Below are positions 46,387 through 54,729 of a DNA stretch of 64,000 bases, piece after piece (position 1 is the stretch's first letter; each line of letters starts with the position of its first letter). Under the pieces are notes generated by a model that saw only the letters and a list, made by a program, of their open reading frames with translations, made no database searches and was not told the origin of the DNA. The position numbers and the translations under genes were made by a program. The DNA lies in NCBI GenBank assembly GCA_028023455.1, contig JAQFVV010000113.1, positions 1,351,268 through 1,415,267 of the forward strand. Direction: 5' to 3'. Source of the stretch: Epiperipatus broadwayi. Lineage: Eukaryota; Onychophora; Udeonychophora; Euonychophora; Peripatidae.

Positions 46387-49300
46387 TTAAGCAGAGACCA
46401 GGTAGCTGCATAGATGTCTGGACTTGTTATCAATTTGTCCCGGATTTGTATTTGCCTTGTGTTCAAAAGTAGATGGATGTCGCCTTGTGTTATTTCCCAT
46501 TAGGAACGTACATTTTGTGCACCATAGTGAATATAGAACAAAAGTTGCTGCCCTAATCAGTGGTATTGTTTTACTTTGGAAAGCCATCATTACTTGTTCC
46601 ATTGTGGTTTTATTTTTCCTATACGTGTTGCAAAGTATAATTCTTACTTGTTCCAGACCTTTGCAGTGATACAGTAAGTGCTGGACAGTTTCTTCATTCT
46701 GATGGCATAAGCCGCAAAGAGGATCCATGTCTCTATGTAGTCTTCTATGTACCAGAAAGTATGTGGTTGGGAGGGCATCTAAGTTTATTTTAAGGATAAA
46801 ATTGAAAAATTTTGGTTCTAACTCCCATTTCTTGTATTTTTTAATTAATACTTTATTGTTTATTTTTAATAGTGGTAATATTTGATTGTTGGTGGTATGG
46901 TTCTGCATTAGTTCATAGATTTCCCAATATTTATATTTTTCTGTCCATTGGTTGGGGATTTTTCCTATTGCATTGCAGTGGTATATTGCCGATTGAATGA
47001 GTGAGTCTTTTGGGGGTGGTCGATCAGTAGGTGTTATTTTAATTAGATGTTTTAATTTTGTAAATTGATTAATTAAGGCAATTGTTGTATTTTTTTGTTT
47101 TTTCATGTGGAAAATGTTGAGGCTGTGTAGGCCAAGGCCATTTTTTATTAGTGGTCGGCTAAGATTTTTAATTGATATGGCCACTGTTTTCCTGGCCCAC
47201 ATAAGTTTACAGCATATGGAGTTAATTTTCCGGATGAAACCTTTAGAAAAAACAATTACTGGCATGTAGTATGTTATTCTAGTCATGATTAGCCTGTTGA
47301 TTAGTTGTGTCTTTGCATATATTGATAGATATGCTTTAGACAATGAATTTGCTATTTTTTCAACATCTTCTTTGAGTTTGTTTTGTATGTGACAGCGCAT
47401 TCTTGTGGTGCCCAATGGAAAACCCAGAAAAGGATTTGGTTTTCCCTGAAATATGGACTCACATGGTTTGCCTGAGAATATAAGCCAAGATGCAGATTTT
47501 GCTGGATTTATCTTCAGTCCATAATTGGCTGAATATTCTTCCACTATCTTGTTCAACTGCGGTATCTGCTTTTTAGAAGTTAGAAACACCGTGACATCAT
47601 CCATATATGCCAAACATGCTATTTTTTGTGTTGATCCTGGTATCTGTATGCCTTCAAAGGATTGATTTATTTTTTTAATTAAGGGGTTAATATAAAAAAT
47701 AAAGAGTAGGGCACTTAAAGGTGAACCCTGTGATAGTGACTGGGTGGGGTAGAAAGAGGGAGAATTTCTACCATTAAGTGTTATGTGTAGCTCCCGGTTT
47801 ATTAATAGGTTTGCTATTATATATAGCATGGATCTGGGGATGTCCGTGGTTTTGAGCATCTCTAGCAATATAGATATGTTGACAGTGTCAAAGGCTGATG
47901 CTATATCCAGTTGTATGACCAGAGGGCTATATTTTTTTTTATTTCTTACAGTTACCATTATGGTTTTGAAAAGTAGAGCTGCTTGTGTAGTTGAAGATTT
48001 TTTCTTAGCAAACTGAGTATCAGAGATGGAAGGCATCAAAAATGGCTCTATTTTTTCTTTTATTACTTTTTCCAGTATCTTCATTGGAAGCGGTCCCATG
48101 GATATAGGTCTTATGTCTTCAAGTGCAGGAATTTTTTTATTCTTTTTATTGTAAGGTACTATTGCTATGGGGTACACTCCCTGTACACTCCTAATTTTTT
48201 GAGCTAGATGGTTTGCCAGATTACAAAGATATTTTGAAGTGAATTGGCTAAGGTGTTTTAAGACAAAAAGTGGTATTCCTGGGCTTCCAGGGTGACAGTT
48301 ATTGTTCATTTCATTCATTTTTTTAATGAAATCATCTGCCGTGAATAAATTTTCATTTTTTGATGGTCCAAATATGTGTGCTGTCCACTGTATTGGTGGT
48401 GCTGATCGCAGTTTGTCTCTAAAATGTTCAAACATTGGCATTATTATATTTTGGCCAGCAAATATTCCTCTTTGGGTTTGTATGGCCATTGGTATTTTAA
48501 TTTCAGGTGCACTTCCTAGGGCCCATTTTATGTATTGACGTAACCATGTGTGTTGGTGGGTGATGCATAATTTGGTTTTTTTAATTTTTAGATACTCTTT
48601 TAGGGACTGACAAGCCTTATTATATTCTTGTGTCAAGTTTCTTATATAATTTTGGGTGTGATGTGTAGGCGTGATTGCTGTAAGTTTTTCATGTATTTTA
48701 TCAGCATATTCTAGTAGCTTGGATGGTGATGGTCTATTCATTACTATGTGGTTTATATTAAATGACAAAATATTGATAAAAGCTTGGTATTGTTGTATAG
48801 GGTCTAGTTTTATTTGTCTTAGTTTTTCTAGCATTATATAGGTTTCAGAAAAGATAAATTCTGGGGTTGACTTGGGAAGAAGGATTCTGATTGTTTTTGT
48901 TAGTGGTGAAATGTTAGTTTGCATTTGGTTTAGGTTAATAGTTATTATTTGTGCAGAGTGATCGGAGAAGCCCGATGGTATGAAGTTTATTTTTATTAAG
49001 TGATATAGAGTCGGTGAATAAAAGCATAAGTCTATCAGTGATTTAAACCGACCATTATGGAATGAGACAGCATCCTGAGGAAGAAAACCTTGTCCACTCA
49101 TTAGTGGAACTTGTATTTTGTGGAGCCATTTTTTAGTAAATTCCAGATACGATGTGTTGAAGTCACCAACCAAGATGGTGGGATCTGCTGTGGTGGCTAA
49201 TCTTGAATTTATTGACATGATTATTGTTTCAATTCTTTGTTTATTTATTGGCATATATACAAAAATTACATTGATTGTCATTATTTTGTGACTGAATGTA

Positions 49301-49590
49301 GTGATTAGGAGATTTGAATCAATGTAAGTGATTTTGAAAGTTTGGAATGGACAATGATTTGCAATTATTAGGGCAGATCCTGCTGATGGTGATGTTGCAT
49401 CTCTGGAACCTGCATAGAATCCTTCAGTACCAAAGTATTTGGATGGGTCTACTTGTGACCCTGCATAGATTTTGGTTTCTAGTAGACCTGTAATGTGTGG
49501 TTTGATTTGTTGTATCCAGTGTTTTACTTTGTATATTTTTTGGGTTGAATTTAACCCCCTGATATTGATTGCAGCAATTTTTATTTTCAT
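46387..49590 (-). CDS. LINE ORF2: APE endonuclease and reverse transcriptase
   Basis: 1067 codons from ATG (MKIKIAAINIRGLNS) to the stop at 46387, no interruption. The APE-type endonuclease spans residues ~1-220: N9, E38, Y112, GDFN at 142-145 and the catalytic-type SDH at 209-211. The RT spans ~470-780: RPIS at 494-497, motif A LDIASAFD (D562, D568), motif B QGSPLS at 621-626, motif C YMDD at 662-665 and motif D YGLKINPAKS at 690-699. The C-terminal knuckle C959-x2-C962-x8-H971-x4-C976 is of the L1/Tx1 kind. It would nick target DNA and prime reverse transcription from it. YMDD replaces the more usual ADD of LINEs. The start lies ~60 bp after the extended ORF1 frame ends. Confidence 0.93.
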   Translation of the reverse strand: MKIKIAAINIRGLNSTQKIYKVKHWIQQIKPHITGLLETKIYAGSQVDPSKYFGTEGFYAGSRDATSPSAGSALIIANHCPFQTFKITYIDSNLLITTFSHKIMTINVIFVYMPINKQRIETIIMSINSRLATTADPTILVGDFNTSYLEFTKKWLHKIQVPLMSGQGFLPQDAVSFHNGRFKSLIDLCFYSPTLYHLIKINFIPSGFSDHSAQIITINLNQMQTNISPLTKTIRILLPKSTPEFIFSETYIMLEKLRQIKLDPIQQYQAFINILSFNINHIVMNRPSPSKLLEYADKIHEKLTAITPTHHTQNYIRNLTQEYNKACQSLKEYLKIKKTKLCITHQHTWLRQYIKWALGSAPEIKIPMAIQTQRGIFAGQNIIMPMFEHFRDKLRSAPPIQWTAHIFGPSKNENLFTADDFIKKMNEMNNNCHPGSPGIPLFVLKHLSQFTSKYLCNLANHLAQKIRSVQGVYPIAIVPYNKKNKKIPALEDIRPISMGPLPMKILEKVIKEKIEPFLMPSISDTQFAKKKSSTTQAALLFKTIMVTVRNKKKYSPLVIQLDIASAFDTVNISILLEMLKTTDIPRSMLYIIANLLINRELHITLNGRNSPSFYPTQSLSQGSPLSALLFIFYINPLIKKINQSFEGIQIPGSTQKIACLAYMDDVTVFLTSKKQIPQLNKIVEEYSANYGLKINPAKSASWLIFSGKPCESIFQGKPNPFLGFPLGTTRMRCHIQNKLKEDVEKIANSLSKAYLSIYAKTQLINRLIMTRITYYMPVIVFSKGFIRKINSICCKLMWARKTVAISIKNLSRPLIKNGLGLHSLNIFHMKKQKNTTIALINQFTKLKHLIKITPTDRPPPKDSLIQSAIYHCNAIGKIPNQWTEKYKYWEIYELMQNHTTNNQILPLLKINNKVLIKKYKKWELEPKFFNFILKINLDALPTTYFLVHRRLHRDMDPLCGLCHQNEETVQHLLYHCKGLEQVRIILCNTYRKNKTTMEQVMMAFQSKTIPLIRAATFVLYSLWCTKCTFLMGNNTRRHPSTFEHKANTNPGQIDNKSRHLCSYLVSA

Positions 49591-49650
49591 TCTGATTATT
49601 TATATATATATTTTCTTTGGTAATTTTCCTTTGATCAGTAAGTGGGCTTT

Positions 49651-50004
49651 TTATTGTTTTGAATTTTGTTGAGTGTCTAATTCAATTATGTTATTTTTAG
49701 TGGTAATGTGGCTTTGATCAGTTAGTATTTTTTTACTAGTTTTTGTATTGGGTTGTGCTTCTGATTCATCTTCATAGTCTTGATTAGTATCTTCATCAGA
49801 GGTTTCAGTAGTCTGATATGTATGCTCAGAGTTGGTGATTAGATCTTCTTCTGATCTTACTTTAATTTTTTTATATTTTTTTTTGGTGGCCGGCCTGGCT
49901 TTCTTTTTTTGCTCTTTTTCTATTACTATGTTTTGTGGTATATCTAGTGTTATTTTATCTAAGATTTCTGTGGCTGTATTATTTCTAATTGTTGGTTTTA
50001 GTGG
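49651..50004 (-). CDS. Out-of-frame C-terminal extension of LINE ORF1
   Basis: One base off from ORF1, the minus strand is open from ~50004 to TAA at 49651 without any ATG. It encodes a basic, NLS-like patch (EKEQKKKARPATKKKYKK) followed by an acidic, Ser/Thr-rich stretch (SEEDLITNSE, SDEDTNQDYEDESEA). Composition matches the ORF1 tail and a window of 17 bases (49988-50004, including AAAA) could hold the shift. Either an indel in this copy or translational frameshifting would explain it; an indel is simpler. Confidence 0.7.
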   Translation of the reverse strand, partial: PLKPTIRNNTATEILDKITLDIPQNIVIEKEQKKKARPATKKKYKKIKVRSEEDLITNSEHTYQTTETSDEDTNQDYEDESEAQPNTKTSKKILTDQSHITTKNNIIELDTQQNSKQ

Positions 50005-51325
50005 TTAAGTTGGAATAATTGTTGATGTTTTCATTTTTGTGTGTAGAATCATCTTCTTCCATCTGAGATTCTACATCTGTGATATTTTCATATTCCTTTA
50101 TTTGTTCTTCACTGTTTATTTGCAGATCCTTATTTGTTTGATCTTTTATTTTACTTTGGGTGCTTTTCAGTTTTATATTTTCTCTTGTGATTATATTTTG
50201 ATTTTCAATTTTTTCTTGTGATTGATTACGATTGATGAGTTTTGTTGTGCTGTTTTTCCACTCTTCATTTTTATTAATCTTTTCCATTGTCAAGTTTAAT
50301 GGTTCGTTCTTATCTTGTATTGTTAAGATACTTTGTTTTTCCTGATTTTCTTGTTGTTGAAGACTTGTATGTATCTTGCTGCTTTCTGCATTATTTATTA
50401 TTTGGTTTTGTTCTGGGATTTCCTTTGTTTGCTGGTCACTCCTGTGGTCTTTCCTTGTGTGGCAGTCTCCTGCCAGATGACCTCTTTCTCCACATGCATA
50501 GCACTTTGGCCTGAGTCCTTTTATTTGAAGTGTGAGGACTGCTTCTTGATCAATAATCTGGTTGGGGATTTCTTCAGGATTGATGTTTTCTTTTAGTTTG
50601 ATTTTGAAATAGAAGCTGTTGGTATGTATAGGGATTGGAGTATCGTTACAGTAGATAGGCTTGATATAGATTGCCTGACCATAAGGGTGAATTAGTTTGG
50701 TAAAATCTTGTATGCTATATCCAAAATATGTATTTTTCAAAATGCCTGTGTAGTAGTTTTGTATATTTTTGTCAACCACCACTAAAGCATAATTTTCTAA
50801 TGTCTGGACTTTTATTTGAAATGCTTCACATTGATTTTTGTTATAAAATTCTATAGCTAAATATCTGGAGTTGGGATGTTCTCCAATAGTCATGATGCTA
50901 TCCCATAATACTTGTGTTGTTAATTCCTTAAATAAGAGTTCTCTTGGGAATTTATAGAGGGATAAATTTTTGTCTGTAACTGCTAGTATTAACGACTTGT
51001 CAGAAAATTTTTTTTTAAAACTATTAAATAATTTTGGGGGTATGGTATTATTAAATCTAGAATTAATATCTTTTATTTCTTCATTCGTCCAGTTGATCAT
51101 TGATGGTTCTAGCTCAAATTCATCACCGATATATATATAGTTTATGTCGGTTTGATTTACTTTTCTAAATCTAGATTGACTTAAATTGGTATTTTGTTTA
51201 TTATCTTGGTGATGTATATTAGATTTTGTAGCATTTGCGTAGGTTTTTTGATTCAATATTATATTTTCCATTGGGTTGAGCGTTTTTGAGCTATTTGACG
51301 CGTCAATTTTAAATCTTGACGCCAT
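49985..51325 (-). CDS. LINE ORF1: zinc-knuckle nucleic-acid-binding protein
   Basis: 446 codons from ATG at 51325 (MASRFKIDASNSSK). The N-terminal third is polar and Asn/Ser-rich. A mixed alpha/beta segment follows at ~100-260 (for example YLAIEFYNKNQCEAF). A gag-like CCHC knuckle, CYACGERGHLAGDC, sits at 275-288, then a long charged, Gln/Asn/Lys-rich tail. The likely role is binding element RNA in the ribonucleoprotein. The frame closes with TAG at 49985, but a frame one base over stays open for ~118 codons downstream, so the annotated end is probably a frameshift. Confidence 0.88.
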   Translation of the reverse strand: MASRFKIDASNSSKTLNPMENIILNQKTYANATKSNIHHQDNKQNTNLSQSRFRKVNQTDINYIYIGDEFELEPSMINWTNEEIKDINSRFNNTIPPKLFNSFKKKFSDKSLILAVTDKNLSLYKFPRELLFKELTTQVLWDSIMTIGEHPNSRYLAIEFYNKNQCEAFQIKVQTLENYALVVVDKNIQNYYTGILKNTYFGYSIQDFTKLIHPYGQAIYIKPIYCNDTPIPIHTNSFYFKIKLKENINPEEIPNQIIDQEAVLTLQIKGLRPKCYACGERGHLAGDCHTRKDHRSDQQTKEIPEQNQIINNAESSKIHTSLQQQENQEKQSILTIQDKNEPLNLTMEKINKNEEWKNSTTKLINRNQSQEKIENQNIITRENIKLKSTQSKIKDQTNKDLQINSEEQIKEYENITDVESQMEEDDSTHKNENINNYSNLTTKTNN

Positions 51326-51538
51326 GTTTATCTTTTGATGTTGATTAAATATAATTTAAAAAAACGATGAATTTCTTACCTTTTTTATTTTAAAAGCACT
51401 TCAAAAACATTTACGATTGTTATCTAGATTGAGGAAACTTTTTACTTTAAAGATTTAGTTGAATTCCTTTTGTCTTCCAAAACTTTTAGGTAACAACGTT
51501 AATCGGGTTGTTCCATTTTTTAGACAGCAGGACCGCAG

Positions 51539-51539
<1 letters not shown>

Positions 51540-51589
<50 letters not shown>
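51540..51589. repeat. (TTA)n microsatellite at the LINE 5' end
   Basis: ~50 bp of (TTA)n directly beyond the putative 5' end (minus strand CTGCGGTCCTGCTGTC), the same strand and motif as at 45934-46010. Confidence 0.9.
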
Positions 51590-51590
<1 letters not shown>

Positions 51591-52479
51591 TTTTTCTTAG
51601 CTTTATTGTTTTTATGGCATATTAATTTTATGGTGCATTTAATATTTTATATTATATAGCTATTGCATCTTCAGTCAAATACATAGTAGAGGAAATGTAA
51701 TATTTTCTGGATTCAATAGAACACTAAAAGAGCACTACAGGATATAATTCAGTGATATCTTAGACTCTGATTAGTGTTAATTCTCATTAACAACAGAACC
51801 ATATTTGATTTTTCAAACTTTTGATTTATTATGTGGTTCAGTATTTATATAGCTAAAATCAATATTCATATTGATTAAAGCTGATTTTTTTTAATTAGAA
51901 AAATAAAAGTCATAAATTATAATAGAATTGTTTTTTATTTAGCTTCCATTTATCAAAACAATAACATTTTACATTCTTTTAATTAAGGACCGAAGTAATT
52001 TTTTAAATTAAAATTTCTTTCCTGTTTTAATGTACATGTAAGTAATAAAAATTAACTTAAATATATTTTGCACTTAAAAGGAATTGTGTTTCTACAAAAT
52101 TGTTTCTTTTTGTTCGTTGCAATAATAATTTAAATTTATTTTGTAAGAATCAGAAAGAAATTAAATAACCTATCTATCAAAGCTGTTTTTATTTAATTTT
52201 AAAAAGTTAATATTTTTACCATCTAAATTAATATTTTATGTCATTCTAGATTTTTATTTTGATGTTATATAAGTAACTTATATATATATTTCTTCATTCT
52301 CTTTTTAAACTTTAAATATTTATGTTCACATACAATCACGTTCATCCATTCACTTTGTTATCGATATGAGACATTCTATCTTAATATATGAACAAACATA
52401 TATATATAATATAAAAATTATATAAAATGTTAGAGGAATTATAAAAAAAAACAAATTGTGATACAAATATCAAAGATCA
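51590..52479. other. AT-rich intergenic DNA
   Basis: Nothing recognised. Confidence 0.5.
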
Positions 52480-52540
52480 CATTGATTACTCTGGCTTGCA
52501 CTGAGTGGCACTACTGTATGCAGAGTTTTGCCTGTTTTAA
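52480..52540 (+). repeat. Family B terminal fragment
   Basis: TGATTACTCTGGCTTGCACT, then GAGTGGCACTACTGTATGCAG and AGTTTTGCCTG match the right end of the 10.15-10.39 kb element. The ribozyme part is absent. Confidence 0.75.
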
Positions 52541-53713
52541 ATATCACAGATTTTACATGTGATATATCTCTTATAACAACTTTAAACATATTCTAATATA
52601 CAAAATATATATTATGATTTAAATTCTATATTTTTTATAAACATTTAACATAATGTTGGTATTATTTAAGAACTACCACAAATCCTGAAGAAATGTAACC
52701 AGTTTATATTGATCAAATTGATTTTATCAATGGCTATCCTATGGCTAATAATACGATAAATTTTATAAGTCATTATTTCATTAATTTTCTATTTTAATTT
52801 TTTTTTTTTGTTTTAATAAACTTCTTATTTCGTCCACTCTTGGGCTTAAACTTTTTAAATTTATTAAAATTCAGCAACAACCAAAGAAAGTAATAATAGT
52901 TCTATTAATTAGTTAGGTCTATAAGCTTTTGTGGGTGAGATTTCCAAAAACATGACATTTTATTTTCACTTATCATGAATTTTTGCTGATGTATTTTAAA
53001 GTCTAATGTGCTAAAACTTAATTTCTGTTAGAATAAACTGTTTTAACTTTTAAAAATTGTAAAGTAATGATGATTTGAAGGTTCTAAATAAATCTATTTA
53101 CAAAATATTTTGATTGTATTTAAAAGAGACAATTTCCATATATAAATTGTAATCTTACCTCATCAATATAAATTGGCTATTATTGTAAACATTTTACTGG
53201 CTTTACTTTTTATAAACAAATATAGTCATCACTCTTATTAATTGTATAGCATAGAATATAGTCATTATTGTGTTTAATAGTCTCTCATACTAATATTCAT
53301 GAGAAAATATAATTTTATAAAGTATTTTGAATGACTTTTCAATCAGATTATATTAGCAATGCTTGTACAAAATAATAGCGTCTATTTTGTCGTTCTTTTT
53401 TTTAAAGAACAAAGATATCACATGGTATAAACAGATAGTATACAGAAATAAATAGAATTATAAATTTAACATTGCCACACTAAAATATTTTGATGTAAAG
53501 CAAATGTATTTAGATTACATTTTTATTTATGTACAGAATAAACAGTTTTTAGATTAAATTCTGTATGCATACAAAAAGCTTACATGCTAAGATTTAGATT
53601 TAGCAAAGATTGATTTAGTTTGCTAAAATATTTATCTAATGATATTCATTAGAAAGTTAGTTTAAATTTAATTAAATAAATATCTGAAAACTTTATAGTT
53701 TTATGATTTATTT
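52541..53713. other. AT-rich intergenic DNA
   Basis: Nothing recognised. Confidence 0.5.
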
Positions 53714-53828
53714 AAAAATAAATGTTTTTTTTTTATATGTCAAAGCATTGACTGGGAAGTGAAACCAGGCCAGCTGCTTGGAAAGCAGCTATGCTAACCA
53801 CTCGGCCACCAACGCTTGACAAAAATAA
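53714..53828 (-). mobile_element. tRNA-derived SINE (type 1) with TSD
   Basis: Body 53722-53820. The minus strand has GTTGGTGGCCGAGTGGTTAGC (A box, tRNA-like), CTGCTTTCCAAGCAG and a decayed B box, ending GCTTTGACATAT plus A tail. TSD AAAAATAA at 53714-53721 and 53821-53828. Confidence 0.82.
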
Positions 53829-54239
53829 TTGTTTATAACATTATTTTAATACCTGGAAATAAAAGTGAAGCAATTAAAGATTGAAATTATTATTATTATT
53901 ATTTTCATTTTTAAATGGTGTTTCTAAAGTTTTATTACATGTTATTTAATAAAATCTTAATTCTAACATTTATGCAGTGATAACCATGCTGACCTCTTTC
54001 AATATTTCATGGACAAACTAAAAAACCCCAATGCATGATGAAGAATAATCTGTAATCAAGACATCACATGATAACTGGTATGACAGTGGAAATTTGGAAA
54101 ATCCAGACAATCCTCACAAATTTTTATTGCATTCAGAATCTAAACAGGTTGAAATTTTTAAATGACCATTTTGTTTGCTATCTACATGATAATCAATTAG
54201 ATTAACTATTCTAGGCATTTATTTTTTCTTGTTAAAAAT
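53829..54239. other. AT-rich intergenic DNA
   Basis: A short (TTA)n lies at ~53888-53902; nothing else recognised. Confidence 0.5.
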
Positions 54240-54362
54240 AACTTCTCATCTTGCATTGGTGGCCAAGAGGTCAGCGCGACTGCCTTGCACTTGCAGGCAG
54301 TTGCCCGGGTTGCGGATTCGCACCCGGCCAATGCTATGACCCTTAAAAAAAAAACTTCTCAT
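54240..54362 (+). mobile_element. tRNA-derived SINE (type 1) with perfect TSD
   Basis: Body 54250-54352 begins CTTGCATTGGTGGCCAAGAGG (A box) and has GACTGCCTTGCACTTGCAGG and GGATTCGCACCC (B box region). It ends CCAATGCTATGACCC plus A10. The 10-bp TSD AACTTCTCAT lies at 54240-54249 and 54353-54362. Confidence 0.88.
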
Positions 54363-54729
54363 TGTTCTAAGATAAGTTAATAACAACAAATAAACCAGAA
54401 ACTATCATTAATTAATTCTTTATTTAAAAAAATCTAATTTATTAGTCAATTATTAGTGGGAAAATGATAAATTGACTTATGGAATGCTGTCTCACAACTT
54501 CAATAAATCGCTGAACTTTTTCAATTGGAAATAATGGTAAATAATTTATACTTTGAAAAATTATATTTATTAATTTAAAATAAGTTGATGGTGTTTATTT
54601 TTAAAAACATGGTAAAATCATTGGTTTTTTTTACTTCAAGATATACATCTCTATATTATGAATTTATCTTATTTTTAATTATGAAAGGAAAAAATTTTAA
54701 ATAATAATTTTTCAATTTAAATATTCCTC
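54363..54729. other. AT-rich spacer
   Basis: Nothing recognised. Confidence 0.5.

Larger units (their letters stand above)
46011..51539 (-). mobile_element. Full-length L1/Tx1-type LINE
   Basis: About 5.5 kb: 5' UTR (51326-51539), ORF1 with a zinc knuckle, a short spacer, ORF2 with APE endonuclease and RT, and 3' UTR (46011-46386). Both boundaries fall in (TTA)n on the same strand, which suggests insertion into a trinucleotide microsatellite. ORF2 is uninterrupted, so the copy is young. ORF1 is open but looks frameshifted near its end. It is the best candidate in the window for a recently active autonomous retrotransposon and a possible enzyme source for the SINEs. Confidence 0.88.

Noticed and set aside
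46424-50596. Plus-strand ORFs of 60-87 codons opposite the LINE
   Set aside because: Antisense shadows of ORF1 and ORF2; no domain, no conserved start.
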